Below, piece by piece: positions 1 to 7,997 of a stretch of DNA of 64,000 nt. The DNA is from Leptospira venezuelensis. Lineage in GTDB: Bacteria; Spirochaetota; Leptospiria; Leptospirales; Leptospiraceae. The stretch is taken from positions 558,001-622,000 of the forward strand of contig NZ_NETS01000010.1 of NCBI RefSeq assembly GCF_002150035.1. The letters are read 5' to 3'. Made by a program: the position numbers and the translations under genes. Under the pieces are notes generated by a model that saw only the letters and a list, made by a program, of their open reading frames with translations, ran no database searches and was not told where the DNA came from. Numbering within the stretch: the stretch's first letter is position 1; each line of letters opens with the position of its first letter.

Positions 1-70
1 ACCTTCGGAAAAAGGCCTCAGGTTTTTAGAGTAAAATAAGATCTAAAAGATATCGATCATACGAAAACTT

Positions 71-1537
71 TTAGACCCTTTCTTCTACCTCGTATTCTTT
101 GAATAAACTCTTTTGATTTCCCATATCGCTTTGGAATTCCACAGGATAATCCGAGGTAAAACAAGCGTTACAGAAACCACCGCCCCTATGATCATTCACC
201 GCTTTGTGCATAGAATCCACTGAAAGATATGCAATGGAATCCACTCTCAAATACTTTCTGATTTCTTCGATCGTATGAGTAGCAGCGATCAATTCTTTAT
301 GGGTGGGAATGTCTATCCCGTAATAACAAGGAGAAACAGTAGGAGGAGCGGAAACTCTTAGATGGATCTCGGTAGCACCAGCGTTTCGGATCATTTTGAT
401 GATCTTACGGCTAGTGGTTCCTCTCATAATGGAATCGTCCACGATCACAACACGTTTTCCATCCACTACATTCTTTACTACATTGTATTTGATCTTAGCA
501 CCGAAATCCCGGATCTTTTGGTCCGGTTCGATGAAAGTTCTACCAACATAATGAGAACGGATCAATCCTGATTGGAAAGGAATTCCGGAAGCTTCTGAAT
601 ATCCAAGTGCTGCGATGTTTGCAGAGTCAGGAACTGGGATCACAACATCCGCTTCTACAGGAAGTTCTTGAGCAAGTTGGTTTCCAAGAGCCTTACGGAC
701 TTTGTAAACAGACTCACCAAAAATATTGGAATCAGGTCTTGCGAAATAAATGTATTCGAAAATACAAAGAGCAGGTTTTGCGGGAGGGAAAGGATAGAAG
801 GAGCGGGTTCCAGTTCTATCCACAACGATCATCTCACCTGGCTCCACATCTCTTTCGTAGGTAGTATCGGTGATATCGAATGCGCAGGTTTCGGATGCGA
901 ATACGATGGATCCGTCGTCCCTTCTTCCCATAACCAAAGGACGGAAACCGTTCGGGTCACGAACTGCGATCAATTGGTTTTTAGTAAGAACTACAAGGGA
1001 ATATGCCCCTCTCACTTTTTTCAGGGCAGAAGAAAGTGCAGAAAGTAGATCTGTCTCTCCGGAACGAGCCATCAAGTGGACGATTACTTCTGAATCGATT
1101 GTAGTTTGGAAAATGGAACCTTCTTTTTCCAATTGGGAACGAACTTCCCAGGAATTTACCAGGTTTCCATTATGAGCCAGAGCGATCGGCCCTAAATGGG
1201 ACTCAACTCTGAGAGGTTGAGCGTTCCTTAAGAAGCTCGCACCAGTGGTAGAATAACGATTATGCCCAATGGCAGCGTTTCCGGTTAGCTCCCGGATCTT
1301 GCCCTCGGTAAAAATATTGGCTACGAGTCCCATACCGGCATAGCGGTAGAGATGTTCTCCATCGGAGGAAACGATCCCGCTCGATTCTTGGCCTCTATGC
1401 TGCATTGAATACAAGCCGAGGTAAGTGAAATTGGCCGCTTCGGGAGAATTAAAAATCCCAAAGATCGCACATTCTTCTTTTGGTTTGTCATCTCGGACTA
1501 GGGTCCGTAGACTGGACGTATTGGGAATCGAACTCAT
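71..1537 (-). CDS. purF: Amidophosphoribosyltransferase (PurF), Fe-S type
   Basis: Catalyses the first committed step of de novo purine synthesis: PRPP plus glutamine gives 5-phosphoribosylamine. The 488-residue protein starts with a propeptide of about 22 residues before the N-terminal nucleophile Cys23 (motif EECAIFG), so self-processing is expected. An N-terminal glutaminase domain (HRGQES, RYSTTG, HNGNLVN) is followed by the phosphoribosyltransferase domain with the PRPP loop VVIVDDSIMRGTTSRK. Cysteines in ALCIFEY, SPCYYG and the late GFCNAC pair match the 4Fe-4S ligand pattern of the Bacillus subtilis-type enzyme, which is known to be oxygen-labile. The gene is divergent from rnd with only 40 bp between them, so the promoters must be compact or overlapping. 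Identity is secure. Confidence 0.97.
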   Translation of the reverse strand: MSSIPNTSSLRTLVRDDKPKEECAIFGIFNSPEAANFTYLGLYSMQHRGQESSGIVSSDGEHLYRYAGMGLVANIFTEGKIRELTGNAAIGHNRYSTTGASFLRNAQPLRVESHLGPIALAHNGNLVNSWEVRSQLEKEGSIFQTTIDSEVIVHLMARSGETDLLSALSSALKKVRGAYSLVVLTKNQLIAVRDPNGFRPLVMGRRDDGSIVFASETCAFDITDTTYERDVEPGEMIVVDRTGTRSFYPFPPAKPALCIFEYIYFARPDSNIFGESVYKVRKALGNQLAQELPVEADVVIPVPDSANIAALGYSEASGIPFQSGLIRSHYVGRTFIEPDQKIRDFGAKIKYNVVKNVVDGKRVVIVDDSIMRGTTSRKIIKMIRNAGATEIHLRVSAPPTVSPCYYGIDIPTHKELIAATHTIEEIRKYLRVDSIAYLSVDSMHKAVNDHRGGGFCNACFTSDYPVEFQSDMGNQKSLFKEYEVEERV

Positions 1538-1577
1538 GGTCCCCCTTCCGACGCTAGTCTCCCAGGTCGCCTTTTAG

Positions 1578-2747
1578 ATGCAAATACAATCCGATTATAT
1601 TGTCGTAGACAACGTCCGAAGCTTACAGTTGGCATTGATTACTCTCTCTCAATCCGATTGCCTCTCTATTGATACGGAATCCAGCGGTTATTACACCTAC
1701 TATTCCAAAGTTTGTCTCATCCAAATATCCTCTAAGGGTAAAAATTATATCTTTGACCCTATTCGTTTGGACGATCTCACAGGATTAGGTCCTCTATTCG
1801 AGAATCCTAACATTTTAAAAATATTTCATTCCGCTTCGGACGATATCAAAGCTCTGAAAAGAGACTTCGGATTCAAGTTTATCAACATCGCAGATACAAT
1901 GTTCAGCTCTCGTTTATTAGACTTAGAACAGAACTCTTTGTTGTATCTTGTGGAACATTACCACAAGGTCAAACTTTCGAAGAAGGAGCAAAAATCCAAC
2001 TGGGAAAAGCGCCCTCTAGAAAAAAGTCAGCTCCAATATGCTGCACTCGATACAGTGTATCTGGAATCCATTTGGACTAAAATGAGTGAGGAACTCGGAA
2101 AACGTAGATTGTTAGACGAAGCGGTTTCTGAGTTCGCAAAAATTGCAGAGGAAGAGCCTGAACCTTTCGAAGGATTTTCCATCAATTTGGAAAAATTTCC
2201 AAATGTTCTAGAATTGGGTTCTGACGAAAGAAGGGCACTTCACGATACCCTAGGCTTCCGAGACGAAAAAGCAAAGAAGTTGAACAAGGCACCATTCAGA
2301 GTCTGGAATAATGACAAAGTTTTGGAATTAGTTAAGTCTCGTGGAGAGTTGAATAAACTCGTAGACATCATAGGCAAAAAAGATGCCGAAAATTTATATC
2401 AAGTTTATAAGAACCCGAGCGGACCTCCTATCCAAAAAAATGATCTATTTAAACGATCTACTGAAGATTTGGCTGGGGAAGAAGCAGACAGATTTAAAAG
2501 ATTAAGGCAATGGAGAGAAACAATCATGTCCATTCGCCGGATGGGTCATAACTTAATGCCGTCTAATAAGAATATCGCGGAGATTGCAAAAAGAAATCCT
2601 AAATCTATCGAAGAGTTAAAAGAGCTAGGAATCTTTTCAAATTGGAAGGTAGAAAATTACGGACCTTCAATTATAGCAGCAATGCAATCTAAACCTTACG
2701 AGACCACCTTGTCCGGTTTGATCCCGATCAAAAAGAAATTTGATTAG
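1578..2747 (+). CDS. rnd: Ribonuclease D-like 3'-5' exonuclease
   Basis: DEDD-family 3'-5' exonuclease for tRNA and structured RNA trimming. Exo motif I is IDTES near residue 32, motif II is FHSASDDIKAL near residue 95, and motif III is YAALDTVYL near residue 160, which keeps the Tyr and Asp of the DEDDy subclass. An HRDC-like helical domain follows at about residues 205-290 and a second, weaker one near the C-terminus. The length of 389 residues is normal for RNase D. Its end overlaps the next gene by 8 bp, so the two are probably co-transcribed. Family assignment is firm; substrate is inferred from the family. Confidence 0.93.
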   Translation: MQIQSDYIVVDNVRSLQLALITLSQSDCLSIDTESSGYYTYYSKVCLIQISSKGKNYIFDPIRLDDLTGLGPLFENPNILKIFHSASDDIKALKRDFGFKFINIADTMFSSRLLDLEQNSLLYLVEHYHKVKLSKKEQKSNWEKRPLEKSQLQYAALDTVYLESIWTKMSEELGKRRLLDEAVSEFAKIAEEEPEPFEGFSINLEKFPNVLELGSDERRALHDTLGFRDEKAKKLNKAPFRVWNNDKVLELVKSRGELNKLVDIIGKKDAENLYQVYKNPSGPPIQKNDLFKRSTEDLAGEEADRFKRLRQWRETIMSIRRMGHNLMPSNKNIAEIAKRNPKSIEELKELGIFSNWKVENYGPSIIAAMQSKPYETTLSGLIPIKKKFD

Positions 2748-3384
2748 ATTAGAATTAGATAAACTAAAAAAGGAACTTCCCCTTCTGCCAGAAGGAGAAC
2801 CAAATTTACCGGAAGATGTAGCACATTCTTCCGTAGTTATGCCTGTGTTCCAAAAGAACGGACAAGATGGATTTCTTCTTCAAAAAAGAAATCCAAACCT
2901 TGCTTCTCATCCAGGACAGATCTCTTTTCCAGGTGGAGTGAAAGATCCAGAAGATAAGGATCTTTTAGTTACCGCTCTTAGAGAATGGGAAGAAGAGATG
3001 GGAGCCCCCGACAAAGAATTATCCGTGATTGGAAATTATAGAGGGCAACTTACTCATACTGGATTTCACATCACTCCATTCTTAGCTCGATACTCCGGAG
3101 ACTTTAGATTTGAATTCAATCCGGAAGAAGTAGAACGAATCATCATACTGGAGCTAGACAGACTTTGGGAGGCTCCTTTTTACAGTATCAAGGGAAGAAG
3201 GAAACCTGACTCACCTTTATTAGAAGTATTTTACTTTGATATTGAGGAAGGGCTTTTATGGGGAGCCACTGCAAGGATCATTGTGGACTTCTTAAGAGAA
3301 CATGCAGGCTTTGATCGTTCTCCCATTTTAAGAACTCCTAACCTAAGTTCTGCGCCCTTCTTGGACGTGAAAAAGTCAGAATAG
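2740..3384 (+). CDS. NUDIX hydrolase, CoA pyrophosphatase (NudL-like)
   Basis: The sequence LLQKRNPNLASHPGQISFPGG fits the UPF0035 signature that precedes the Nudix box in CoA pyrophosphatases. It leads into a Nudix box with REWEEEMGA as the metal-binding helix. The Gly-to-Arg part of the box is two residues longer than the generic motif, as in NudL. The expected reaction is hydrolysis of CoA or acyl-CoA to 3',5'-ADP and phosphopantetheine. The start is TTG at 2740, overlapping the rnd stop by 8 bp, which points to translational coupling. A weak hairpin with a following T-rich run lies just after the stop. Confidence 0.88.
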   Translation: MIRLELDKLKKELPLLPEGEPNLPEDVAHSSVVMPVFQKNGQDGFLLQKRNPNLASHPGQISFPGGVKDPEDKDLLVTALREWEEEMGAPDKELSVIGNYRGQLTHTGFHITPFLARYSGDFRFEFNPEEVERIIILELDRLWEAPFYSIKGRRKPDSPLLEVFYFDIEEGLLWGATARIIVDFLREHAGFDRSPILRTPNLSSAPFLDVKKSE

Positions 3385-3393
3385 TTTCCGCAT

Positions 3394-3422
3394 AAACCTA
3401 AAGGTCCCAGGTTTTTGATTTC
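3394..3422 (+). terminator. Possible rho-independent terminator after the NUDIX gene
   Basis: AAACCT at 3394 can pair with AGGTTT at 3409 around a 9-nt loop, followed by TTTTTGATTTCTC and further T-rich sequence. The stem is only 6 bp and AT-rich, so this is a weak call. Confidence 0.4.
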
Positions 3423-3578
3423 TCTTTCTTTCTATTTTTTTGTCTCATCTCCCAATTTTTCTTCTAACCCTTACGTCTCTAAAAAATGTAGTCCTACGAG
3501 GTTTTCCACTTCAGGGATTCCAAAAGTGGACCGAAATTATATACGACATAATTTAAAACCCTTTTCCGGGAGTTTTAA

Positions 3579-3594
3579 AGTTCGTATTCGAACT
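3579..3594. promoter_or_regulatory. Perfect inverted repeat, candidate operator
   Basis: AGTTCG-TATT-CGAACT is a perfect 6-bp inverted repeat with a 4-bp spacer. It lies about 30 bp upstream of the first gene of the small-membrane-protein/ECF operon (start 3625), where a repressor site or promoter operator is expected. Its orientation is opposite to that of the Gram-positive LexA box, so no regulator is named. Confidence 0.4.
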
Positions 3595-3624
3595 TCGAAA
3601 GGCATTTTACATAGGAGCATTCCA

Positions 3625-3801
3625 ATGAGCAAAATTAAGGATCTGTTTAATTCAGACATTCGCACTAGTTATTTAAAAGAAAGCTGGAAAGAGGAAGACT
3701 GGTATGAGTCTCTCGCCGGCAGACCTGGCATTGAACAAAAAATCCCGTACTTTAAGAAAGGTGAAACTTCTTCATTAAAGGTGGCGGTTCTTAGCAGATG
3801 A
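3625..3801 (+). CDS. Small hypothetical protein (58 aa)
   Basis: Unrecognised. The start chosen is ATG at 3625, preceded by AGGAGC at the right spacing. The same frame is open further upstream to 3415, but that stretch reads like non-coding sequence and has no ribosome binding site. The peptide (MSKIKDLFNSDIRTSYLK...) is hydrophilic, rich in Lys, Glu, Trp and Tyr, and has no membrane segment. Its stop overlaps the next start (ATGA at 3798), so it is probably the first gene of a translationally coupled operon ending at 5590. A small cytoplasmic partner of that membrane/sigma module is a guess. Confidence 0.6.
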   Translation: MSKIKDLFNSDIRTSYLKESWKEEDWYESLAGRPGIEQKIPYFKKGETSSLKVAVLSR

Positions 3802-4190
3802 CTCCGGAAGAAAAGGAAGCCCTCTTTCGTAGTCTAGAACAAATCAGGATCGCCATCCAAGCAGGTCAGCCTGGTGGAGAATACAAAGCTATCCTGTATA
3901 GTATTCCGATCGTAGGGATCATCTTCGGATGGTTATTATTATTCTTCCTATTCTTTTGGTGGTATCGTCAGAGAATGGCGATCATTAAAGCAGGACTTTA
4001 TCAAAAAGAAAAATTCGACCTGCGCCTTTATTCCTTCTTCTTAGGACTGATACTTACCTTCGTTGGTATTGCTTTATCCGTTACTTTCATTTTAGTATTA
4101 GGAAAATCTTTAGCGATGCTCGGAGGATTAATCCCTCTCGGGACTGGTCTTGGTCTTCTCTGTTATTATAAATGGTCTCCTAGGAAATGA
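3798..4190 (+). CDS. Small membrane protein, DUF6249-like
   Basis: 130 residues. A short cytoplasmic helix (PEEKEALFRSLEQI) precedes three hydrophobic segments at about residues 33-55, 78-100 and 104-122. The WWYRQRMAIIKAGLYQ region after the first segment resembles DUF6249-type membrane proteins that are often encoded beside ECF sigma factors. It overlaps the upstream 58-residue gene by 4 bp and is followed after 53 bp by a sigma factor. The spacer contains a 6-bp inverted repeat (ATCGGA/TCCGAT, 4191-4212). The family link is from memory of the pattern, and the function is unknown. Confidence 0.7.
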   Translation: MTPEEKEALFRSLEQIRIAIQAGQPGGEYKAILYSIPIVGIIFGWLLLFFLFFWWYRQRMAIIKAGLYQKEKFDLRLYSFFLGLILTFVGIALSVTFILVLGKSLAMLGGLIPLGTGLGLLCYYKWSPRK

Positions 4191-4243
4191 ATCGGACCTT
4201 CTGAAATCCGATCCTTCCATAAAATAGGTTTATTATTACTTCC

Positions 4244-4831
4244 ATGAAACCGGAAGAACCAATCCTATGCGATCCGGAGGATTGGGCCAATATTCAAAAA
4301 GTTCTAACCGGAGATTTCGAATCATTCGAACAACTCGTATTGAAGTACGAGGCAATGGTTTATTCCCAGGCAAAAAAAGCGTTCCGCAACGAAGCGGAAG
4401 CAGAGGACTTTACTCAAGATGTTTTTCTAAAAGCATTCGAAGGATTATCCACATTCAGAGGAAAGTCCAAATTCTCAACTTGGGTCTTCTCCATAGCAAG
4501 AAATGAGATCATACGCAGATATCGTAAAGAACACCCTGAGATAGATGCTCCCATAGATACCTTGTCCAGCGAGAAGTTGGGAGATAATTTCTCCTCTCAA
4601 GAATCCGAAGTATTAGAAAAAGAAACCACCGAAAAGATCAGATCCCTGGTAGATAAGTTACCCGAACTCTATCGGAAACCTATATCGTTACACTACTTCG
4701 AAAATATGTCCTATAAAGATATCTCCGAAAATTTAAACTTGAAAATGAATACCTTAAAGAGTTATATTTTTCGAGGGAAAGAAATCTTACGCGATTGGCT
4801 GAAAAAAGAAGATGAGCACGGAAAAAGATAA
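4244..4831 (+). CDS. RNA polymerase ECF-type sigma factor
   Basis: 195 residues with both ECF domains. Sigma region 2 is at about residues 25-95 (AEDFTQDVFLKAFEGL, FSTWVFSIARNEIIRRYR), then a variable linker, then sigma region 4 at about 130-185 (LPELYRKPISLHYFENMSY, NTLKSYIFRGKEIL helix-turn-helix). The fit is to the RpoE-like ECF class. The following gene starts inside its 3' end (overlap 20 bp), the usual arrangement for a cognate anti-sigma factor. The genes on both sides encode small membrane proteins, so an envelope signal is likely. The target promoters are not visible here. Confidence 0.93.
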   Translation: MKPEEPILCDPEDWANIQKVLTGDFESFEQLVLKYEAMVYSQAKKAFRNEAEAEDFTQDVFLKAFEGLSTFRGKSKFSTWVFSIARNEIIRRYRKEHPEIDAPIDTLSSEKLGDNFSSQESEVLEKETTEKIRSLVDKLPELYRKPISLHYFENMSYKDISENLNLKMNTLKSYIFRGKEILRDWLKKEDEHGKR

Positions 4832-5180
4832 ACTTCCTGACGAATTGCAGGAGCAATTGGATTTTTTTGTAAAACCTCCGGAAGGCAGGGTGAACGATGA
4901 CGTACCTCCCATGCTTAAGAAAAAAGTAATGCTTCATTTGATCCATCTGAGGCATATAAGACTTATTCTAATTACAATTCTAATTTTGGCTTTTTCTCCA
5001 CTTACAGTTCTTTTATTTGTGGATTGGAATTTTCTCTTCCAAACAGGGATTTTACATGCAATTTTAGCGACTAGCGGCTTTTTGTTCCTGCTTTTTACGG
5101 TTCTAATAGGGATTTATCTTGTGCAAAATAAGAGTCCTTATACCAAGGAATGGAAAAACAAGTTAGGATTCGACGAATGA
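4812..5180 (+). CDS. Two-pass membrane protein, candidate anti-sigma factor
   Basis: 122 residues. A charged cytoplasmic N-terminus of about 50 residues is followed by two hydrophobic segments at roughly 51-71 and 78-103 and a short basic tail. The gene begins inside the ECF sigma gene and ends overlapping the next one, so it is tightly coupled to the sigma factor. It lacks the Cys-His zinc motif of ZAS anti-sigma factors. The anti-sigma role is inferred from position and topology only. Confidence 0.7.
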   Translation: MSTEKDKLPDELQEQLDFFVKPPEGRVNDDVPPMLKKKVMLHLIHLRHIRLILITILILAFSPLTVLLFVDWNFLFQTGILHAILATSGFLFLLFTVLIGIYLVQNKSPYTKEWKNKLGFDE

Positions 5181-5590
5181 AATATTTCAGTTTTGGGATC
5201 ACTTTATCTTTATTACTTACCTTCGGAAACCAAATCTCCGCACAAGAAAAACAGCCTGAGACCAAATTAACTGCAAAAGAATTCCTAGAAATGAAGTTAG
5301 ACTCTGTCTTCCCTCTCATCCAAAATATGAGCAAACAGGAAGCAGATGTTCTAATCACCCAGATCAGGGAAGAAGCTAGAAAATCCTGGGCCCAATCAGA
5401 TAATTATTTTTTCTTAGTAGAACACCTAACTACAATCAAAGCAATCGAAGAAGAACAGAGCAGATTAAAAGGTCTGCTTTGGGTATACGTTTTGGGTCTG
5501 GCTTTATTTTCCGGATTCGTCCTTTATGTCCTCTTCCGTCAGAGAAAGCTAAGTAGCGAGTTAAACGAAATTATTAAGGACCGGGACTGA
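5177..5590 (+). CDS. Exported membrane-anchored hypothetical protein
   Basis: 137 residues from the ATG at 5177, which overlaps the previous stop as ATGA. The frame is open upstream to 5150, but the 5177 start gives a clean signal peptide (MKYFSFGITLSLLLTFGNQISA, cleavage after ISA). The mature part is a charged helical domain of about 75 residues, then a transmembrane segment (LLWVYVLGLALFSGFVLYVLF) and a basic tail. It is therefore a periplasmic helical domain tethered by a C-terminal helix. It is the last gene of the ECF operon and may sense or transmit the signal; the function is unknown. Confidence 0.75.
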   Translation: MKYFSFGITLSLLLTFGNQISAQEKQPETKLTAKEFLEMKLDSVFPLIQNMSKQEADVLITQIREEARKSWAQSDNYFFLVEHLTTIKAIEEEQSRLKGLLWVYVLGLALFSGFVLYVLFRQRKLSSELNEIIKDRD

Positions 5591-5688
5591 ACAAAACCGC
5601 CGTCTAAAGTATAATTCAGGAGGGAATATATTCCCTTTTGTTTACTGGTTGTCATAAGAAGAAGCCCAGAATATTCTTTTTCCGGCGA

Positions 5689-5728
5689 TTGTAATGTTTG
5701 TGTAAACCTTTTGTAACGATTTTCTGAC
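5689..5728 (+). promoter_or_regulatory. Pho-box-like tandem repeats upstream of the PhoB-like regulator
   Basis: TTGTAAT at 5689, GTGTAAA at 5700 and TTGTAAC at 5711 are 7-bp direct repeats separated by 4-bp AT-rich spacers, so the period is exactly 11 bp. TTCTGAC at 5722 may be a weak fourth unit. PhoB/OmpR-family dimers are known to bind 7-bp repeats with 11-bp period. The array ends 11 bp before the start of a PhoB-like response regulator, which points to autoregulation. Binding by this regulator is inferred. Confidence 0.55.
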
Positions 5729-5739
5729 AATCTGAAGGG

Positions 5740-6534
5740 ATGGAACCTATCCAAATCCAAGGATCCTCCACCCCGACGACTAACGATAAAAATCCTCCGA
5801 GGCGTAGGAGAAAGAGCTTCAGCGAATTTATGAAAAATGCTTCCGGCAGCCCAGGCCAAAAAATCCTCGTAGTAGATGACGAAGAGGATATTGCAGAACT
5901 GATCAAATTTCATTTAGAAGAGAACGGCTACCAAGTAGACACCTGCCAAAACGGTTTAGAGGTGCTTCCAAGGATCGAAAAAAATCTTCCCGACTTAGTA
6001 GTGTTAGATCTAATGCTTCCAGGTATTGGTGGAATGGATCTTTGCAAAAGGATCAAAGAAAAATATTCTCTTCCAATCATCATGGTTACCGCAAAGTCCG
6101 GAGAGACCGACGCTGTCTTAGGACTGGAGCTCGGTGCGGATGATTATGTTAGAAAACCATTCTCCACAAGAGAACTTATCGCAAGAGTTCGTTCCGTATT
6201 GAGAAGATCGGGAGAAGGAGAAGATGAGCAAGACCAAGAGGGAAATATCACGGTCGGCAAAATTTTCCTAAATCCAAAAGCTCATAAAGTTTTCATTAAT
6301 AACGAAGAAATCGACCTTACATTGATCGAATACAAGATCCTTTATCTGTTTATGACCAATACAGGTGTTGCTTTTACTAGAGACAAACTTTTAGATAAGG
6401 TTTGGGGCAAAGATATTTACGTGACGGATCGAGCTGTAGATGTTAATATTAAAAGACTCCGGGATAAACTAGGAGAAGAGAAGGAGAGGTTGGAAACCAT
6501 CCGCGGGATCGGTTACAGATTCAATGAGGCGTAG
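5740..6534 (+). CDS. OmpR/PhoB-family response regulator
   Basis: 264 residues. An unusual N-terminal extension of about 38 residues rich in Pro and Arg precedes the receiver domain (KILVVDDEEDIAEL at about 41). The acidic pocket is Asp46/Asp47, the phosphorylated residue is Asp90 (LVVLDLMLPG), and the switch Lys lies in VRKPFS. The C-terminal winged helix (about 165-262) has the OmpR-type pattern VWGKDIYVTDRAVDVNIKR. The ATG at 5740 has GAAGGG immediately upstream. An internal ATG at 5830 would remove the extension but lacks a close ribosome binding site. It overlaps its histidine kinase by 11 bp. A PhoB role is suggested by the upstream repeats and the kinase type, but is not proven. Confidence 0.93.
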   Translation: MEPIQIQGSSTPTTNDKNPPRRRRKSFSEFMKNASGSPGQKILVVDDEEDIAELIKFHLEENGYQVDTCQNGLEVLPRIEKNLPDLVVLDLMLPGIGGMDLCKRIKEKYSLPIIMVTAKSGETDAVLGLELGADDYVRKPFSTRELIARVRSVLRRSGEGEDEQDQEGNITVGKIFLNPKAHKVFINNEEIDLTLIEYKILYLFMTNTGVAFTRDKLLDKVWGKDIYVTDRAVDVNIKRLRDKLGEEKERLETIRGIGYRFNEA

Positions 6535-7915
6535 CTTATTTTCTAAACTACTCTTAAGTAACTGGCTTCTACTCGTTTTCCTTATGGCTGTCGCGGGGAT
6601 CGTCCTCTTTTTAGAGGACTTGATCAACCCTGACCTGAAAATACTTTTATTCTCCGCATATATCTTATTAGCAATGTTTGGGACTTTTTATATGTCCTTC
6701 TCCATTGCCAGAAGTGTAACACAAACACTAAATCAAATCGAAATGAAAACAGGAGAGATTAACGCGGGCGATTTCGGTTCCGAGTTGAGTCTTCCTGAAA
6801 TCCAAGAGTTAGCCGATCTTGCTGTCTCCATCAATCTGATGTCCGGACGTCTGAAACACCAATTCGTGGATCTTACTATCGAAAAAGAAAAATTCGATTC
6901 CGTATTACAGAACTTGAAGGAAGGAGTTTTTTCGGTGGATTTACAAGGCTCCATCGTATTCCAAAATAAAAGTATACCTTCTTCCTTGATCGAACCAAAT
7001 TCAGGTTCCCGAAAAGTAGAGGATGCAGTGAAAGACCCGAGACTCCTAGACTTTATCAAAAAGAATCTTTCTGGAAAAGGCGAACCTAAAACAGAACTGG
7101 ATCTAAGTCAAAATTTTTACGCAATCAAAATGTATCCTCTTAGAACGAACGGAAATCTATTGATGTTCATCGGAGTGATCCGAAACATCACTGAAGAAAA
7201 ACAATCTTATCTAATAAGAGAACAGTTCGTTCAAAACGCTTCTCACGAATTAAAAACACCGATCACTTCTATCAAAGGTTATACAGAAACATTACTCGGC
7301 CGTTTGAAACTTTTGGAAGAAAGTCATGAAAAAAGATTTTTAGACGCGATCTCCAGAAACACAGACAGAATGGTCCGGATCGTAGAAGACATGCTTACGA
7401 TCACTAGAATTGAAAACCAATCTGCAATTGCTCAGCCAGAGGAATTTACATTAAAGTCTTTGGTGGAAAACCTTTCTTTCACTGTGGATGGAGTTATTTC
7501 TCCGAAGGGACAAAAGTTAGTCGTAGACATGCCTACGCCTCTAACTATCTCCGCGGACTGGGTTCTTTTGGAGCATATGCTCTTAAACTTGATATCAAAT
7601 GCTTCTTCTTACTCTCCTGACGATAAAACAATCACTTTGAAAATCACAAAGGTGGAACCTGACTCAGTGAATTTTCAGGTAATGGACCAAGGAATCGGCA
7701 TCAAGGATGAGGATAAAGAAAGGATTTTTGAAAGATTCTTCCGAGTGGATAAGAACAGATCCAGAAAAGAAGGCGGAACAGGTCTCGGACTTTCAATCGT
7801 GAAACATATTGTTAGATTACATCACGGTTCTGTCAAAGTTTTCGATAATCCGGAAGGTGGGACTATCTTCTCCGTAACCCTACCGTTAGTGTATTCTGAG
7901 ATCTCAGAAGTTTGA
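6524..7915 (+). CDS. Sensor histidine kinase, PhoR-like
   Basis: 463 residues. There are two transmembrane helices at about residues 12-31 and 38-60 with almost no periplasmic loop, then a HAMP-like region (about 60-112) and a PAS domain (about 120-225; FDSVLQNLKEGVFSVDLQG). The dimerisation domain carries the phospho-acceptor His241 (NASHELKTPITSIKGY). The catalytic ATPase domain has N (LLNLISNASSYS), G1 (MDQGIGI), F (IFERFFRV) and G2 (GGTGLGLSIV) boxes. The very short loop between the helices is the architecture of PhoR, which senses through the Pst/PhoU complex, not through a periplasmic ligand. No pst or phoU gene is in the window. It is the cognate partner of the overlapping upstream regulator. 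Confidence 0.93.
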   Translation: MRRSLFSKLLLSNWLLLVFLMAVAGIVLFLEDLINPDLKILLFSAYILLAMFGTFYMSFSIARSVTQTLNQIEMKTGEINAGDFGSELSLPEIQELADLAVSINLMSGRLKHQFVDLTIEKEKFDSVLQNLKEGVFSVDLQGSIVFQNKSIPSSLIEPNSGSRKVEDAVKDPRLLDFIKKNLSGKGEPKTELDLSQNFYAIKMYPLRTNGNLLMFIGVIRNITEEKQSYLIREQFVQNASHELKTPITSIKGYTETLLGRLKLLEESHEKRFLDAISRNTDRMVRIVEDMLTITRIENQSAIAQPEEFTLKSLVENLSFTVDGVISPKGQKLVVDMPTPLTISADWVLLEHMLLNLISNASSYSPDDKTITLKITKVEPDSVNFQVMDQGIGIKDEDKERIFERFFRVDKNRSRKEGGTGLGLSIVKHIVRLHHGSVKVFDNPEGGTIFSVTLPLVYSEISEV

Positions 7916-7966
7916 AATCCGAGCATTTGCTCGTAATACGCTTTTCCTAAAACACCCCTAACCCGA

Positions 7967-7983
7967 ATATAGAGATTCTATAT
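7967..7983 (+). promoter_or_regulatory. Inverted repeat in the argJ leader
   Basis: ATATAGA-GAT-TCTATAT is a perfect 7-bp inverted repeat directly before the AAGG ribosome binding site of argJ. It does not resemble the ArgR box. It may be an operator or a small leader hairpin. A second short perfect repeat, CGAGCA-TT-TGCTCG, lies at 7920-7933 just after the kinase gene. Confidence 0.3.
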
Positions 7984-7997
7984 ATAAAGGTTAGAAC

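Noticed and set aside
3579..3594. LexA/SOS box before the small-protein operon
   Set aside because: The half-sites are in the opposite orientation to the Gram-positive SOS box, and no SOS gene is nearby. Kept only as an unnamed operator candidate.
3415..3624. In-frame extension upstream of the 58-residue gene
   Set aside because: The upstream part has no ribosome binding site and reads as Ser/Phe-rich non-coding sequence. AGGAGC before ATG 3625 decides the start.
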